A DNA stretch of 35,583 bases from Nanobdellati archaeon (GCA_013152815.1 JAADFO010000005.1:1-35583), one strand, 5' to 3'. Positions 14,283-22,762 are shown, numbered from the stretch's first letter. The notes: generated by a model from the sequence alone, not told the origin. Numbers and translations are program-made.

Positions 14283-15371
14283 ATGGACAGCCAGGGACAG
14301 GTGCAGGTGAAAGCGTTCGGCAAGGTGCTGGTCTTCGGAGGCTATGCCATCCTCGAGGAGGGCAACATCGGCCTGGTCGTCAACGTGGACAAAGGCACCG
14401 AAGTGACGGTCAGGGACAATCCCGAGGGCCGGTTCTCAGCAGCGATCCCTCAATATGACCTTCACACATCCGGTTCTTTTGAGGAAGGAAAACTCGTCCT
14501 GGACCAGGGTGACACGCGTCTCTCTTTCCTGGTCAATGCCGTGACCTATGCCCGGCAGTACCTTGAGGCCCAGCACGTCCCTTTCAGGGATGTCGGCATC
14601 ATCACCCGGAACGATGCAGAGCTCATAGGCAGCAAGGGAAAGAAGACCGGTCTTGGAAGCTCTGCCTCATCGACCGTCGCCATCGTCGCAGCGATCCTGA
14701 AGTTCCACGGCGTGGATGACCGTGACGTGGTCTACAAGATCTCCTGCTACAGCCATCACCTTACCCAGGACCGCTTCGGCAGCAACTATGATGTCTATGC
14801 CGCCTGCTACGGTTCCCATTTCTTCACCGGCTCGAAGATGAAACTTGATGAGCATTTCATGCGCTGCATCTCAGCGGGATGGAACATCAGCCGGGACAGC
14901 TATACCTGGCCCGAGGAGCTGCTGCCGGTGCTGGTCTTCACCGGCCATGTCGCGTCTACCCGGCATCTGGTGGAGAAGGTCCTTCAGTATCGGAAGAAGC
15001 ATCGGAAAGACTATGAAGCGTTGATGTCAGAGTACAACGGCATCGACATCAAGCTCAGAGAGGCTTTCATAGGCCATGATCTCGATCTCATTCCAGGGCT
15101 TCTGGAACGTTCCTGGGAGAAAAGAAGAGAGCTCGGTGAGCGTTCCGGGGCCAACATCGAGCCGCAATCATTTACCGAGTTGATGCAGGAGATGAAAGCG
15201 CATGGAGCGTTGGCCGCAGGGCTTGTGGGCGCGGGCGGCGGAGATTCCATCCTCGCCCTCTGCAGGGACAAGCAGGAGCAGGACAAGCTCATCGCATTCG
15301 CCAAGAGAAAAAGGTATCTTGTCCTGGAGAACCTCAACGTCATCGATTCAGGGTATGTGTTCTTAGAGTGA
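14283..15371 (+). CDS. Phosphomevalonate kinase (GHMP family)
   Basis: A 362-residue GHMP kinase that phosphorylates mevalonate 5-phosphate. It begins VKAFGKVLVFGGYAILEEGN, as in PMK (APGKVLVFGEYAVLEG type), has the ATP loop KTGLGSSASSTVA near residue 122, a DRFGSNYDVYAACYG motif, and a C-terminal GLVGAGGGDSILAL. The ending and the GSNYDVYAA segment fit the Erg8-like PMK family rather than mevalonate or galactokinase. ATG at 14283 is preferred over 14256 because AAGGTGA sits 5-6 nt before it. No clear TATA box precedes it, so it may be read through from mvaD across the 10-bp repeat array. PMK of this kind is absent from most archaea; Sulfolobales are a known exception. Confidence 0.88.
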   Translation: MDSQGQVQVKAFGKVLVFGGYAILEEGNIGLVVNVDKGTEVTVRDNPEGRFSAAIPQYDLHTSGSFEEGKLVLDQGDTRLSFLVNAVTYARQYLEAQHVPFRDVGIITRNDAELIGSKGKKTGLGSSASSTVAIVAAILKFHGVDDRDVVYKISCYSHHLTQDRFGSNYDVYAACYGSHFFTGSKMKLDEHFMRCISAGWNISRDSYTWPEELLPVLVFTGHVASTRHLVEKVLQYRKKHRKDYEALMSEYNGIDIKLREAFIGHDLDLIPGLLERSWEKRRELGERSGANIEPQSFTELMQEMKAHGALAAGLVGAGGGDSILALCRDKQEQDKLIAFAKRKRYLVLENLNVIDSGYVFLE

Positions 15372-15384
15372 CGAGTAACATAAG

Positions 15385-15394
15385 CTTTAAAAAG
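15385..15394 (+). promoter_or_regulatory. TATA box of the HMG-CoA synthase operon
   Basis: CTTTAAAAAG. The predicted transcription start is near 15415, leaving a leader of about 22 nt with a G-rich run (AGGGGGAT) before the ATG at 15438. It probably drives HMGS, thiolase, DUF35 and HMG-CoA reductase together. Confidence 0.55.
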
Positions 15395-15437
15395 ACGCCT
15401 GGACCCTTGATTTTTCAGGGGGATTTGTGATTGCATC

Positions 15438-16565
15438 ATGGCAGGTATCATCAGCTGGGGGAGCTATGTGCCCCGTTACCGTATCAAGGTCGAAGAGATC
15501 GCATCAGTCTGGGGAATGGATCCCGAGAAGGTCAAGGCAGGACTCAGGATACAGGAGAAGGCTGTCCCTGATATCGATGAGGATGCGGCGACCATTGCCG
15601 TGGAATGCGCAAGGAACGCCCTGGCAGTGGATGTTCCCTCTGACCCTGCTTCAGCCGATTCTTCTTCCTCTTCTTTCCCATCTTCCTCTGTCTCTTCTTC
15701 GTCTTCTTCATCTCTCCCTTCTCCTCTGGCAGAGCACATCCACGCTATCTATATCGGCAGCGAGAGCCATCCCTATGCTGTGAAGCCGACAGGCACCATC
15801 GTCGGCGAGGCCATCGGTGTGGGAAACGACTACACGACAGCAGACTTCGAGTTCGCCTGCAAGGCAGGCACCGCAGCCATGCAGGCAGCGTTGGCCATGG
15901 TGAGATCGGGCATGGCGACCTTTGCTCTCGCAGGCGGCGCAGACACTGCCCAGGCAGCCCCTGGCGATCCTCTTGAATACACTGCTGCGGCAGGCGGCGC
16001 TGTATTCATCATCGGCAAAGACCATGCAGTCGCAGAGATCAACCACACGCTCTCCTTCACCTCTGACACGCCGGATTTCTGGAGACGGGCCCACGAGCGT
16101 TACCCTTCCCACGGCGGGCCGTTCACCGGTGAGCCGGCCTATTTCCGGCATGTGATCGCATCAACCAAGAAGCTTATGCATGTGGCCGGAACAACACCCT
16201 CTGACTATGACCATGTCGTCCTGCACCAGCCCAACGGCAAGTTCCCTGCGCGGGCTGCAGCACGGTTGGGCTTCACCAGGGAACAGATGGCCCTGGGCAT
16301 GCTCGTCCCGCTCATCGGCAACACCTACTCAGGAGCAGCCATCCTTGGCCTTGCCAACGTGCTTGATAATGCAAGACCCGGCCAGCGTGTGTTGTTGACC
16401 TCCTATGGATCCGGAGCCGGCAGCGACAGCTTCGACATCACCATCACCGACAGGATCGTTCCTGTCCAGAAACAGATACGTCCTCTGCAGTCCTACATCG
16501 GCAGGAAGACCTATCTCGACTACCCTGCATACCTCCAGAAGGTGCGGGCCATCCAGCATACCTGA
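15438..16565 (+). CDS. Hydroxymethylglutaryl-CoA synthase, archaeal type
   Basis: A 375-residue HMG-CoA synthase, which condenses acetyl-CoA with acetoacetyl-CoA. Motifs: [19 protein letters not shown] at the start, [20 protein letters not shown], the nucleophile in [11 protein letters not shown] (Cys141), and HQPNGKFP with the catalytic histidine. The archaeal enzyme is known to form a channelling complex with thiolase and a DUF35 protein, and both genes follow directly. One oddity: residues about 68-97 hold a Ser-rich insert ([14 protein letters not shown] and more Ser) between a core helix and the [10 protein letters not shown] strand, where relatives have a short loop. It is first in an operon with its own promoter. 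Confidence 0.94.
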   Translation: MAGIISWGSYVPRYRIKVEEIASVWGMDPEKVKAGLRIQEKAVPDIDEDAATIAVECARNALAVDVPSDPASADSSSSSFPSSSVSSSSSSSLPSPLAEHIHAIYIGSESHPYAVKPTGTIVGEAIGVGNDYTTADFEFACKAGTAAMQAALAMVRSGMATFALAGGADTAQAAPGDPLEYTAAAGGAVFIIGKDHAVAEINHTLSFTSDTPDFWRRAHERYPSHGGPFTGEPAYFRHVIASTKKLMHVAGTTPSDYDHVVLHQPNGKFPARAAARLGFTREQMALGMLVPLIGNTYSGAAILGLANVLDNARPGQRVLLTSYGSGAGSDSFDITITDRIVPVQKQIRPLQSYIGRKTYLDYPAYLQKVRAIQHT

Positions 16566-16620
16566 GCTGCCTGAGTTGCCTGAGTTGCCTGAGTTGCCTG
16601 AGTTGCCTGAGCTGCCTGAG
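16561..16620. repeat. 9-bp tandem repeat starting at the HMGS stop codon
   Basis: CCTGAGTTG-type units (TTG or CTG) repeat six times and a seventh is degenerate. In the HMGS frame every unit holds a TGA, the first being the actual HMGS stop. In the thiolase frame the array is open and would read PELPELPEL. It fills most of the spacer before thiolase. Confidence 0.93.
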
Positions 16621-16647
16621 ATACCGGAGAACAACGAGGTTATCAAG

Positions 16648-17802
16648 ATGAGAAAAGTTGCCATCATCGGAGTGGGCATGACCCCGTTCGGTCAGCTCTG
16701 GGACCGTTCCCTGATATCCCTGGCTGTGGAAGCAGGGGCAAAGGCAATCCACGATGCTGGGATCACCCACAAAGACGTCGGAGTGCTCTACGGCGGCACC
16801 ATGTCTTCCGGCCTGTTTTCCGGCCAGGAACACCTGGCAAGCATGTTCGCTGACCATTCAGGCTTTGACCACATCCCCAGCGTCCGGGTCGAGGCTGCCT
16901 GCGCATCCGGCGGTCTGGCGCTGCGCCAGGCGTATATTGACGTGGCCTCTGGTGCCCATGATATCGCCGTTGTCGGCGGGGTGGAGAAGATGACCGACCT
17001 CGGGATCTACCCGGTGACCAAAGTCCTATCGACGGCTGCCGATGCTGAGCGGGAATCTTCCCTCGGCGTCACCTTCCCGGGAATCTATGCCATGATGGCA
17101 CGCCTCCACATGCACAAGTATCATACCACCGAAGAGCAGCTTGCGATGGTCGCGGTGAAGAACCATGCCCATGCCATCCATAATCCCCACGCCCAGTTCC
17201 GCCGGGCCATCACTGTCGACCAGGTCATGGGGTCGGTGAAGATAGCCGACCCGCTCAAGCTCCTGGATGCCTCTCCGGTCTCTGACGGCGGCGCTGCCCT
17301 GGTCCTTGCCGACGAGAAGACCGCTCGCAGCCAAAGTGACACTCCTGTCTGGATAGCAGGCAGCGGCCATGCCACCGATACCATCGCGCTCCATGACCGG
17401 GAAGACATGCTGAGCATGAGATCGACGGTCTATGCCGCAAGAGACGCCTTCAGGCAGGCAGGCCTCTCTCCAAAGGACATCGGCATGGCCGAGCTTCACG
17501 ACTGTTTTACCATCGCCGAACTCCTGGCCCTCGAAGACCTCGGGTTTGTCGACAGGGGGGCATCAGGCAGCTTCATCGAACAGGGCCAGGCTCATATCGG
17601 CGGAAGCCTCCCCATCAACCCTTCGGGCGGGCTCAAGGCTAAAGGACATCCGGTCGGCGCCTCAGGCATCGCCCAGGCCATCGAGTCGGTCCTGCAGCTG
17701 CGGGGGGATGCAGGGTTGCGCAACACCGGGGCTGAGATCGCCCTGACCCAGAACGTCGGCGGTTCAGGAGGGACCGCAGTGGTCCACATATTCAGGAGAT
17801 GA
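16648..17802 (+). CDS. Acetyl-CoA C-acetyltransferase (archaeal thiolase)
   Basis: A 384-residue thiolase that makes acetoacetyl-CoA from two acetyl-CoA. Features: VAIIGVGMTPFGQLWDRS, the nucleophilic Cys85 in VEAACASGGLAL, ELHDCFTIAELLALED, PINPSGGLKAKGHPVGASG with the catalytic histidine, and TQNVGGSGGTAVVHIF at the end. The SCP-x-like form without the usual second C-terminal cysteine motif is typical of the archaeal complex with HMGS and DUF35. The ORF track runs back to 16405 across HMGS; the ATG at 16648 is preferred because it begins MRKVAIIGVG like relatives and has GAGGT 7 nt upstream. DUF35 follows 7 nt after the stop. Confidence 0.93.
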   Translation: MRKVAIIGVGMTPFGQLWDRSLISLAVEAGAKAIHDAGITHKDVGVLYGGTMSSGLFSGQEHLASMFADHSGFDHIPSVRVEAACASGGLALRQAYIDVASGAHDIAVVGGVEKMTDLGIYPVTKVLSTAADAERESSLGVTFPGIYAMMARLHMHKYHTTEEQLAMVAVKNHAHAIHNPHAQFRRAITVDQVMGSVKIADPLKLLDASPVSDGGAALVLADEKTARSQSDTPVWIAGSGHATDTIALHDREDMLSMRSTVYAARDAFRQAGLSPKDIGMAELHDCFTIAELLALEDLGFVDRGASGSFIEQGQAHIGGSLPINPSGGLKAKGHPVGASGIAQAIESVLQLRGDAGLRNTGAEIALTQNVGGSGGTAVVHIFRR

Positions 17803-17809
17803 ACACACG

Positions 17810-18220
17810 ATGGCTGTACCGAAATTCTGGCGGCAGATACCGGCGCTCTACAATCTCGAGGGCAGCGTCTGCGGATGTGGTGCGTTGGCCTTCCCTCCCC
17901 GGGAGGTCTGTCCGAAATGTCATGCTGTCGGCCTGAAGCCCCATCGCTTCAGGGGGAAAGGGACGGTCGAGACGTTCACCATCATCCGCACTCCGACAAC
18001 AGATCCTGAGGGAGAGAATATAGAGGTTCCGGCACGAAGCATACCCTATGTCATGGGCATCATCCGTCTTGAGGAAGGCCCTCGTCTCACAGCGCAGATT
18101 GTCGATGCCCGACCTGAGGATGTGAGGATCGGTGACCGGGTCGAGCTGGTCTTCCGCAAGCTATTGGAGAAAGGACCGAAGGGGGTTATCCAATATGGAT
18201 ACAAGTTCCGGCCTGTCTGA
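17810..18220 (+). CDS. DUF35 zinc-ribbon/OB-fold scaffold of the thiolase-HMGS complex
   Basis: A 136-residue protein. The N-terminal helix (MAVPKFWRQIPALYNLEGSV) leads into a rubredoxin-like zinc ribbon CGCG...CPKCH, then an OB fold (GKGTVETFTIIRTPT, YVMGIIRLEEGPRLTAQIVD, VELVFRKL). In the known archaeal complex this protein bridges thiolase and HMG-CoA synthase and shares a CoA-binding site so that acetoacetyl-CoA is not released. The gene lies right after those two. It overlaps the HMG-CoA reductase start by 26 nt, so the two are translationally linked. Confidence 0.93.
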   Translation: MAVPKFWRQIPALYNLEGSVCGCGALAFPPREVCPKCHAVGLKPHRFRGKGTVETFTIIRTPTTDPEGENIEVPARSIPYVMGIIRLEEGPRLTAQIVDARPEDVRIGDRVELVFRKLLEKGPKGVIQYGYKFRPV

Positions 18221-19460
18221 CAGAGACGCCCTTGAACGCTTTGTCGCAGATGTCAGAGAAGGGAAGCGGTCGCTGCGTGACCTTGACCAGGAAGGGAAGC
18301 CTGCTGCGGTCTCCCTGAGGAGGCATGTCCTGGGCACGCTCACCCATACTGATCTCACCCCGCTCACCGCAACCCATGTGGATGCAGAACATACCCTGTC
18401 AAACATCGAGAACATGTTCGGTTCCATAGAGATCCCTCTCGGCGCAGCAGGTCCGCTCCTGGTGAAAGGCCAGCATGCTCGCGGCCTGTTCTTCTTGCCT
18501 CTGGCGACCACCGAGGGCGCGTTGGTGGCTTCGGTCAACCGGGGCTGCAGGGCGCTCACCGCTGCAGGAGGCGCCATCACCGAGACGCTGCAGGATGCCC
18601 AGGCACGCTCGTTGCTCTTCGAGACAGCGGACGCGGAAAGCGCCCGTTCCTTCGTCTCCTGGCTGGAGCAGGAAGAGAACCGCCAGGTCATCTTCACCGT
18701 CGGACAGAAAGGGAGCAGGCATCTGCAGCTCGTCGGTCTGGAACCCTTTGTCCGGGAGAACCATGTCTGGCTCAGGATCACCGCGAAGACCGGCGATGCC
18801 ATGGGCATGAACATGATCACCATCGCAGGGAAGCAGATCGGCGACTATCTGGAGAAGAAGCATCCTGCGGTCACGTTCCTCTCAGAATCAGGCAATCTCT
18901 GCGTCGACAAGAAAGCGTCCTCCCTGAACCAGGAGAAAGGACGGGGGAAACGGGTCAGGGCCTGGGCAGTGTTGTCGTCATCCATCGTCGAGGAGGTCCT
19001 GAAGACCACTCCCGAAGCCATGGTCCGTCTCAACCGTCTCAAGAACCAGGAGGGCAGCAGGCTTTCCGGCTCGCTGGGAGAGAATGCGCATCATGCCAAC
19101 ATGGTGGCAGCACTCTTCATCGCGCTGGGCCAGGATGTCGCCCACACGGTGGACGGCAGCGTCGGCTGGACCAGGATGACGCAGGAAAAAGACAGCCTCA
19201 GGGTCGAGGTGGAGCTTCCTGCCTTGCAGGTCGGCACGGTCGGCGGGGGGACCGGGCTTCCAGGACAGCATGCCTGTCTGGAGATGCTCGGTGTCGCAGG
19301 AGGCGGCCATCCTGAGGGCAGCAACGGCCGCAAGCTCGGCGAGATCATAGCTGCAGGCGTCCTGGCAGGTGAGATATCCCTGATGGCAGCCCTTTCAACC
19401 CGGATGCTCGCAGCGGCCCATCAGAGGCTCAACAGAAACCCTGTGCAGCCGGCACCTTGA
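18195..19460 (+). CDS. hmgA: Hydroxymethylglutaryl-CoA reductase, class I
   Basis: A 421-residue NADPH-dependent HMG-CoA reductase, the committing step to mevalonate. Motifs: ENMFGSIEIPLGAAGPLLV, TTEGALVASVNRGC with catalytic Glu107, DAMGMNM for cofactor binding near residue 201, SGNLCVDKKASSLN with the catalytic lysine, GQDVAHTVDGS with the aspartate, and AAHQRLNRN with the C-terminal histidine. The soluble catalytic domain only is present; there is no membrane anchor, as in other archaea. The ORF track starts at 18132; ATG at 18195 is preferred, as it starts the alignable N-terminus and is preceded by a GGGGG run. It overlaps DUF35 by 26 nt, and its stop lies inside a 15-bp tandem duplication. 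Confidence 0.95.
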   Translation: MDTSSGLSDRDALERFVADVREGKRSLRDLDQEGKPAAVSLRRHVLGTLTHTDLTPLTATHVDAEHTLSNIENMFGSIEIPLGAAGPLLVKGQHARGLFFLPLATTEGALVASVNRGCRALTAAGGAITETLQDAQARSLLFETADAESARSFVSWLEQEENRQVIFTVGQKGSRHLQLVGLEPFVRENHVWLRITAKTGDAMGMNMITIAGKQIGDYLEKKHPAVTFLSESGNLCVDKKASSLNQEKGRGKRVRAWAVLSSSIVEEVLKTTPEAMVRLNRLKNQEGSRLSGSLGENAHHANMVAALFIALGQDVAHTVDGSVGWTRMTQEKDSLRVEVELPALQVGTVGGGTGLPGQHACLEMLGVAGGGHPEGSNGRKLGEIIAAGVLAGEISLMAALSTRMLAAAHQRLNRNPVQPAP

Positions 19461-19485
19461 GGAATCATCACTTGAGGAATCATCA
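19456..19485. repeat. 15-bp perfect tandem duplication at the HMGR stop codon
   Basis: CTTGAGGAATCATCA occurs twice with no gap. The first unit contains the TGA stop of HMG-CoA reductase. Confidence 0.92.
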
Positions 19486-19531
19486 GGATCGTCCAGGGCA
19501 TCATCACAGAGGTCATTGAAGGCTCATCGCG

Positions 19532-20551
19532 ATGATTGCGATGGGAAGTGGAGCGATGCAGACCATGGGGTATGGAACGGCAGGAACGGCAGGAACAGCC
19601 AAGGTACAGCAATCCATCGTGGCAGAGGCATGTGCAAAGGTCATCCTCTTCGGCGAGCATGGCGTGGTCTATGGAACAGAAGGCATCGCTGCCCCTGTCC
19701 GGTCGCTCAAGACCCGGATCATGATAGAGCCGGGTCAAGGACTTCAGGTGTTCTTCGATGGCGCTCCCGATTCCTCTGCCGATGAGCGGCATGAGCGACC
19801 TGGGCAGCAGGAGAAGGACCGCAGCATCATCGTCGAACTGGTCCTCTTCGCAGCCAGGAAACTGCGTATTGATGCTCTTGACGCCAGGGTCCATGTCTCT
19901 TCCACCATCCCCTTCAGTGCAGGACTCGGTTCCAGCGCTTCCCTTTCCGTGGCCATCCTTCGGGCACTGGCGGCCTTCGGCGGAAAAGACATATCCGACG
20001 ACATGATGGATGCGTTGGCCTTCTCCTGCGAGAGTCGCTTCCATGCGAAGCCGAGCGGCATCGACAATACGGTCATTGTGAGAGAGCAGGTCATCTCCTT
20101 CCAGGACAAGGCTTCTGTTCCCCTGTCTCTGGGGAAGCCCCTGACCCTGCTGATCGCGGATTCAGGCATCAGGGCAGATACCAAAGCTGTCCAGAAGACG
20201 CTTTCCCGGCAGTATCGGCAGCACAGCGCAGAGATGGAGGGCATCTTCAAGGTCATGGACGAGGTGGTGCAGAATGCGAAAGTCGCCCTCGTCGCCGGCG
20301 ACCTCAAAGAGGTGGGGAGTCTCATGAACCAGAACCATGGTCTTCTGCAGGACCTGGGCGTCTCGTCAGAGCCACTGGACACCCTGGTAAAGATAGCACG
20401 CGAGGAGGGGGCATCGGGGGCAAAGCTGTCCGGCGCAGGCAAAGGCGGCATCATCATAGCGTCGGTCCCGGATGACGCACAACAGAGTGACCGGATCAAA
20501 GGGGCGCTGGAAAAGCAGGGCGCCAAGGTCCATCGGGTGGTGATCGCATGA
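19532..20551 (+). CDS. mvk: Mevalonate kinase
   Basis: A GHMP kinase of up to 339 residues that phosphorylates mevalonate at C5. Motifs: ACAKVILFGEHGVVYG (catalytic-site lysine and the N-terminal strand), the phosphate loop IPFSAGLGSSASLSVAIL, KPSGIDNTV with the catalytic aspartate, and the C-terminal GAKLSGAGKGGI. The first about 29 residues are low-complexity (GYGTAGTAGTAK) and encoded by a short repeat. They look like extra sequence, so the true start may be the GTG at 19619 (MAEACAKVILFGEH, about 310 residues). The ATG at 19532 has GAAGG upstream, so both stay open. The 3' end overlaps the prenyl synthase by ATGA. Confidence 0.92.
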   Translation: MIAMGSGAMQTMGYGTAGTAGTAKVQQSIVAEACAKVILFGEHGVVYGTEGIAAPVRSLKTRIMIEPGQGLQVFFDGAPDSSADERHERPGQQEKDRSIIVELVLFAARKLRIDALDARVHVSSTIPFSAGLGSSASLSVAILRALAAFGGKDISDDMMDALAFSCESRFHAKPSGIDNTVIVREQVISFQDKASVPLSLGKPLTLLIADSGIRADTKAVQKTLSRQYRQHSAEMEGIFKVMDEVVQNAKVALVAGDLKEVGSLMNQNHGLLQDLGVSSEPLDTLVKIAREEGASGAKLSGAGKGGIIIASVPDDAQQSDRIKGALEKQGAKVHRVVIA

Positions 20552-21696
20552 GCAGGCAGACCATCCCGTCGCTCAGACGCAGGATAGACGATGCTCTGGC
20601 CACGTTCCTCGACGAGCAGATTGAGCAGATTGTCCGTGTCCAGGATGATCCCCTCGCTTCCTCTGTCATGCCCTCTGTCAGGGAATGCTATGATATCATC
20701 AGAGCATACACCCTTCGCGGAGGAAAGCGATTGCGTCCTCTTGCCTTGCTCCTTTCTTACAGGGCGGCAGGAGGGACCGACATCGAGAAGGCATTGCTGC
20801 CTGCAGTGGGCATCGAACTCCTGCATACCTATTCGCTCATCCTCGACGACCTCATGGATGAGGACGACCTTAGAAGGTCTCATCCCTCGGTGCATGCTGT
20901 CCTGCTGCGCCTGTTCGACGGGCGTCCTGTCAAGAAAGATATCCATCCTGCCGATCCTCCCTTGCTTCATGGGCCGGCGGGTACCTCGCCGGGTATCCGG
21001 CTCTTCGCAGGGCAACCTGAACGCTTCGCAGCATCGTTCTCCATCATGATGGCCAATGTCACCATGCTGCTCTCTCGCAAGGCCTTCCTGGTCTCTTCCT
21101 CTTCGCCAGGGCAGCGGCTTGCCATGCTCCAGCTGGTCAACAGGGCAGATGAGCTGCTCTATCATGGCCAGATGATGGACATGGCTGGCGAGCAGGAAGC
21201 GTCCCTCAGCAGGGAATGGTATCTTAAGATGATACAGAACAAGACAGGGACCCTGTTCGGGCTGGCGTTCCAGCTGGGAAGCCTCCTTGCAGGGAACGAT
21301 CAGGGCACCCAAGGAACCTATTGGCAGACCGGCATGGAACTGGCCCGCGGCTTCCAGATAAGAGACGACCTCAAGGATGTCAAAGGAACCAAGGGACGGA
21401 AGAAAGGGACCGACATCATCAAGAGGAAAAAGACGCTGCTCTTCATCGAGGCCATGGACAGGGCAGATAAGGGGCAACAGCAGGTTCTGAAGTCCATATT
21501 CTCCAAGCCCGCCGTGACTGACAGGCAGGTGAAAGAAGTCATTGCCATCATGGAGCAGACCGGCGCGGTCGAGGCGTGCAGAAGCATGGTCCGACGTTCT
21601 TTGACGGAGGCCCGTTCCCTGGTCGAAGATATCGCCTTCTCCCATGATGATCTCCTGAAATCATTTCTCTCACAGATGGTCGAGGATGCGTCATGA
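20548..21696 (+). CDS. trans-Prenyl diphosphate synthase (GGPP/FPP synthase type)
   Basis: A 382-residue polyprenyl synthetase that joins IPP to allylic diphosphates for archaeal lipids. Motifs: LRGGKRLRPLALLL, the first aspartate-rich motif LILDDLMDEDDLRR near residue 100, and the second, QIRDDLKDVKG, near 270. The tyrosine five residues before the first motif resembles the bulky residue that limits chain length in archaeal GGPP synthases, so a C20 product is the best guess. It is longer than usual: after DLRRSHPSVHAVLLRLF there is a segment of about 45 residues (DGRPVKKDIHPADPPLL and more), and the following helix has SIMMANVTMLL where a GD pair is normally found. ATGA overlaps join it to mevalonate kinase before and to the isomerase after. 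Confidence 0.9.
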   Translation: MSRQTIPSLRRRIDDALATFLDEQIEQIVRVQDDPLASSVMPSVRECYDIIRAYTLRGGKRLRPLALLLSYRAAGGTDIEKALLPAVGIELLHTYSLILDDLMDEDDLRRSHPSVHAVLLRLFDGRPVKKDIHPADPPLLHGPAGTSPGIRLFAGQPERFAASFSIMMANVTMLLSRKAFLVSSSSPGQRLAMLQLVNRADELLYHGQMMDMAGEQEASLSREWYLKMIQNKTGTLFGLAFQLGSLLAGNDQGTQGTYWQTGMELARGFQIRDDLKDVKGTKGRKKGTDIIKRKKTLLFIEAMDRADKGQQQVLKSIFSKPAVTDRQVKEVIAIMEQTGAVEACRSMVRRSLTEARSLVEDIAFSHDDLLKSFLSQMVEDAS

Positions 21697-22742
21697 ACGG
21701 CAGAGGAGACACCATGAGCAGGATACACCAGCGCAAGCAGAGCCATGTGGACGTGGCCCTGAACAAGGACATCTCTTATCATAGGTCTTCCGGGCTGGAG
21801 CGTTACGCCTTCATCCATAATGCGTTGCCTGACCTGGACTTTAAGGAGATCGATACCTCTGCTGTCTTCCTCGGGAAGAAGATACAGCTCCCGCTCATCA
21901 TCTCTGGCATGACCGGCGGCCATGCTCTGGGCGCCCGCATCAACAGGAACCTGGCCATGGCAGCAGAGAAGACGGGCATCGCCATGGGCATCGGTTCCCA
22001 GCGCATCGCCCTTGAACATGAAGATATGCATGATATGGTGAGCAGCTCCTTCGATGTCCGAAAATACGCTCCCAGCATACCGCTGCTCGCCAATCTTGGT
22101 GCGGCTCAGCTCAACAAGGGCTATGGCCTGAAGGAATGCAGGCAGGTCGTCGAGCAGATAAATGCCGATGCTCTGGTCTTCCATCTCAACCCTCTGCAGG
22201 AGGTCATCCAGGGAGGGGATGTGGACTGGAAGGGCATCCTTCCGAAGATAGGACGGATAGTCAAGGCGCTCGATGTGCCGGTGATCGTCAAGGAGGTCGG
22301 CTTCGGCATCTCGGACGAGGTCGGCCGTAGGCTGGATTCTGTCGGTGTCCATGCCATCGATGTCTCTGGCTCTGGTGGCACGTCCTGGGCTGCCATCGAG
22401 AGCAGGCAGGGAAGCATGCGGCGACGCATGTTAGGCAGAAGGTTCTGGGACTGGGGCATTCCCACCGCAGAGGCATTGCAGATGAACAAGGGGCGTAGGA
22501 CGAAGCTCATCGCAGGCGGCGGCATCCGGAGCGGCCAGGACATGGCGAAATCCATCGCGTTGGGTGCCGACTACTGCACCATGGCCTCCCCTTTTCTCAA
22601 GGCAGCTGCCGATTCTCCGCGAAAGGTCATGGAACTCATCCTGTTCCTGGAGCTCGAGCTCAGGACAGCCATGTTCGGCATAGGAGTAAAAGACCTGAAG
22701 ATGCTGAAAGGAACACCTTCCCTCCGCAGGCTCACTCCCTGA
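21693..22742 (+). CDS. fni: Isopentenyl-diphosphate delta-isomerase, type 2 (FMN)
   Basis: A 349-residue TIM-barrel FMN enzyme that interconverts IPP and DMAPP. Motifs: RKQSHVDVAL at the start, LIISGMTGGHALG, GIGSQRIAL, LLANLGAAQL, FHLNPLQE (substrate and metal site), VIVKEVGFGIS, DVSGSGGTSWA and IAGGGIRSGQD (flavin phosphate site). This fits archaeal IDI-2. The start at 21693 overlaps the previous stop by ATGA; ATG at 21714 (MSRIHQRKQSH) with GGAG upstream is an alternative. It ends the isoprenoid cluster, converging on cutA with a 20-nt gap. It supplies DMAPP for the synthase directly upstream. Confidence 0.95.
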   Translation: MNGRGDTMSRIHQRKQSHVDVALNKDISYHRSSGLERYAFIHNALPDLDFKEIDTSAVFLGKKIQLPLIISGMTGGHALGARINRNLAMAAEKTGIAMGIGSQRIALEHEDMHDMVSSSFDVRKYAPSIPLLANLGAAQLNKGYGLKECRQVVEQINADALVFHLNPLQEVIQGGDVDWKGILPKIGRIVKALDVPVIVKEVGFGISDEVGRRLDSVGVHAIDVSGSGGTSWAAIESRQGSMRRRMLGRRFWDWGIPTAEALQMNKGRRTKLIAGGGIRSGQDMAKSIALGADYCTMASPFLKAAADSPRKVMELILFLELELRTAMFGIGVKDLKMLKGTPSLRRLTP

Positions 22743-22762
22743 GAAGAAGGGTCATGGTCTCT

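Noticed and set aside
16405-16647. N-terminal extension of thiolase over the HMGS gene
   Set aside because: The extra part is an alternate reading of HMGS and the 9-bp array. ATG at 16648 has a Shine-Dalgarno match and the family N-terminus.
19744-21645. 633-aa minus-strand ORF
   Set aside because: It lies wholly antisense to mevalonate kinase and the prenyl synthase, whose motifs are clear; its protein is low-complexity without motifs.
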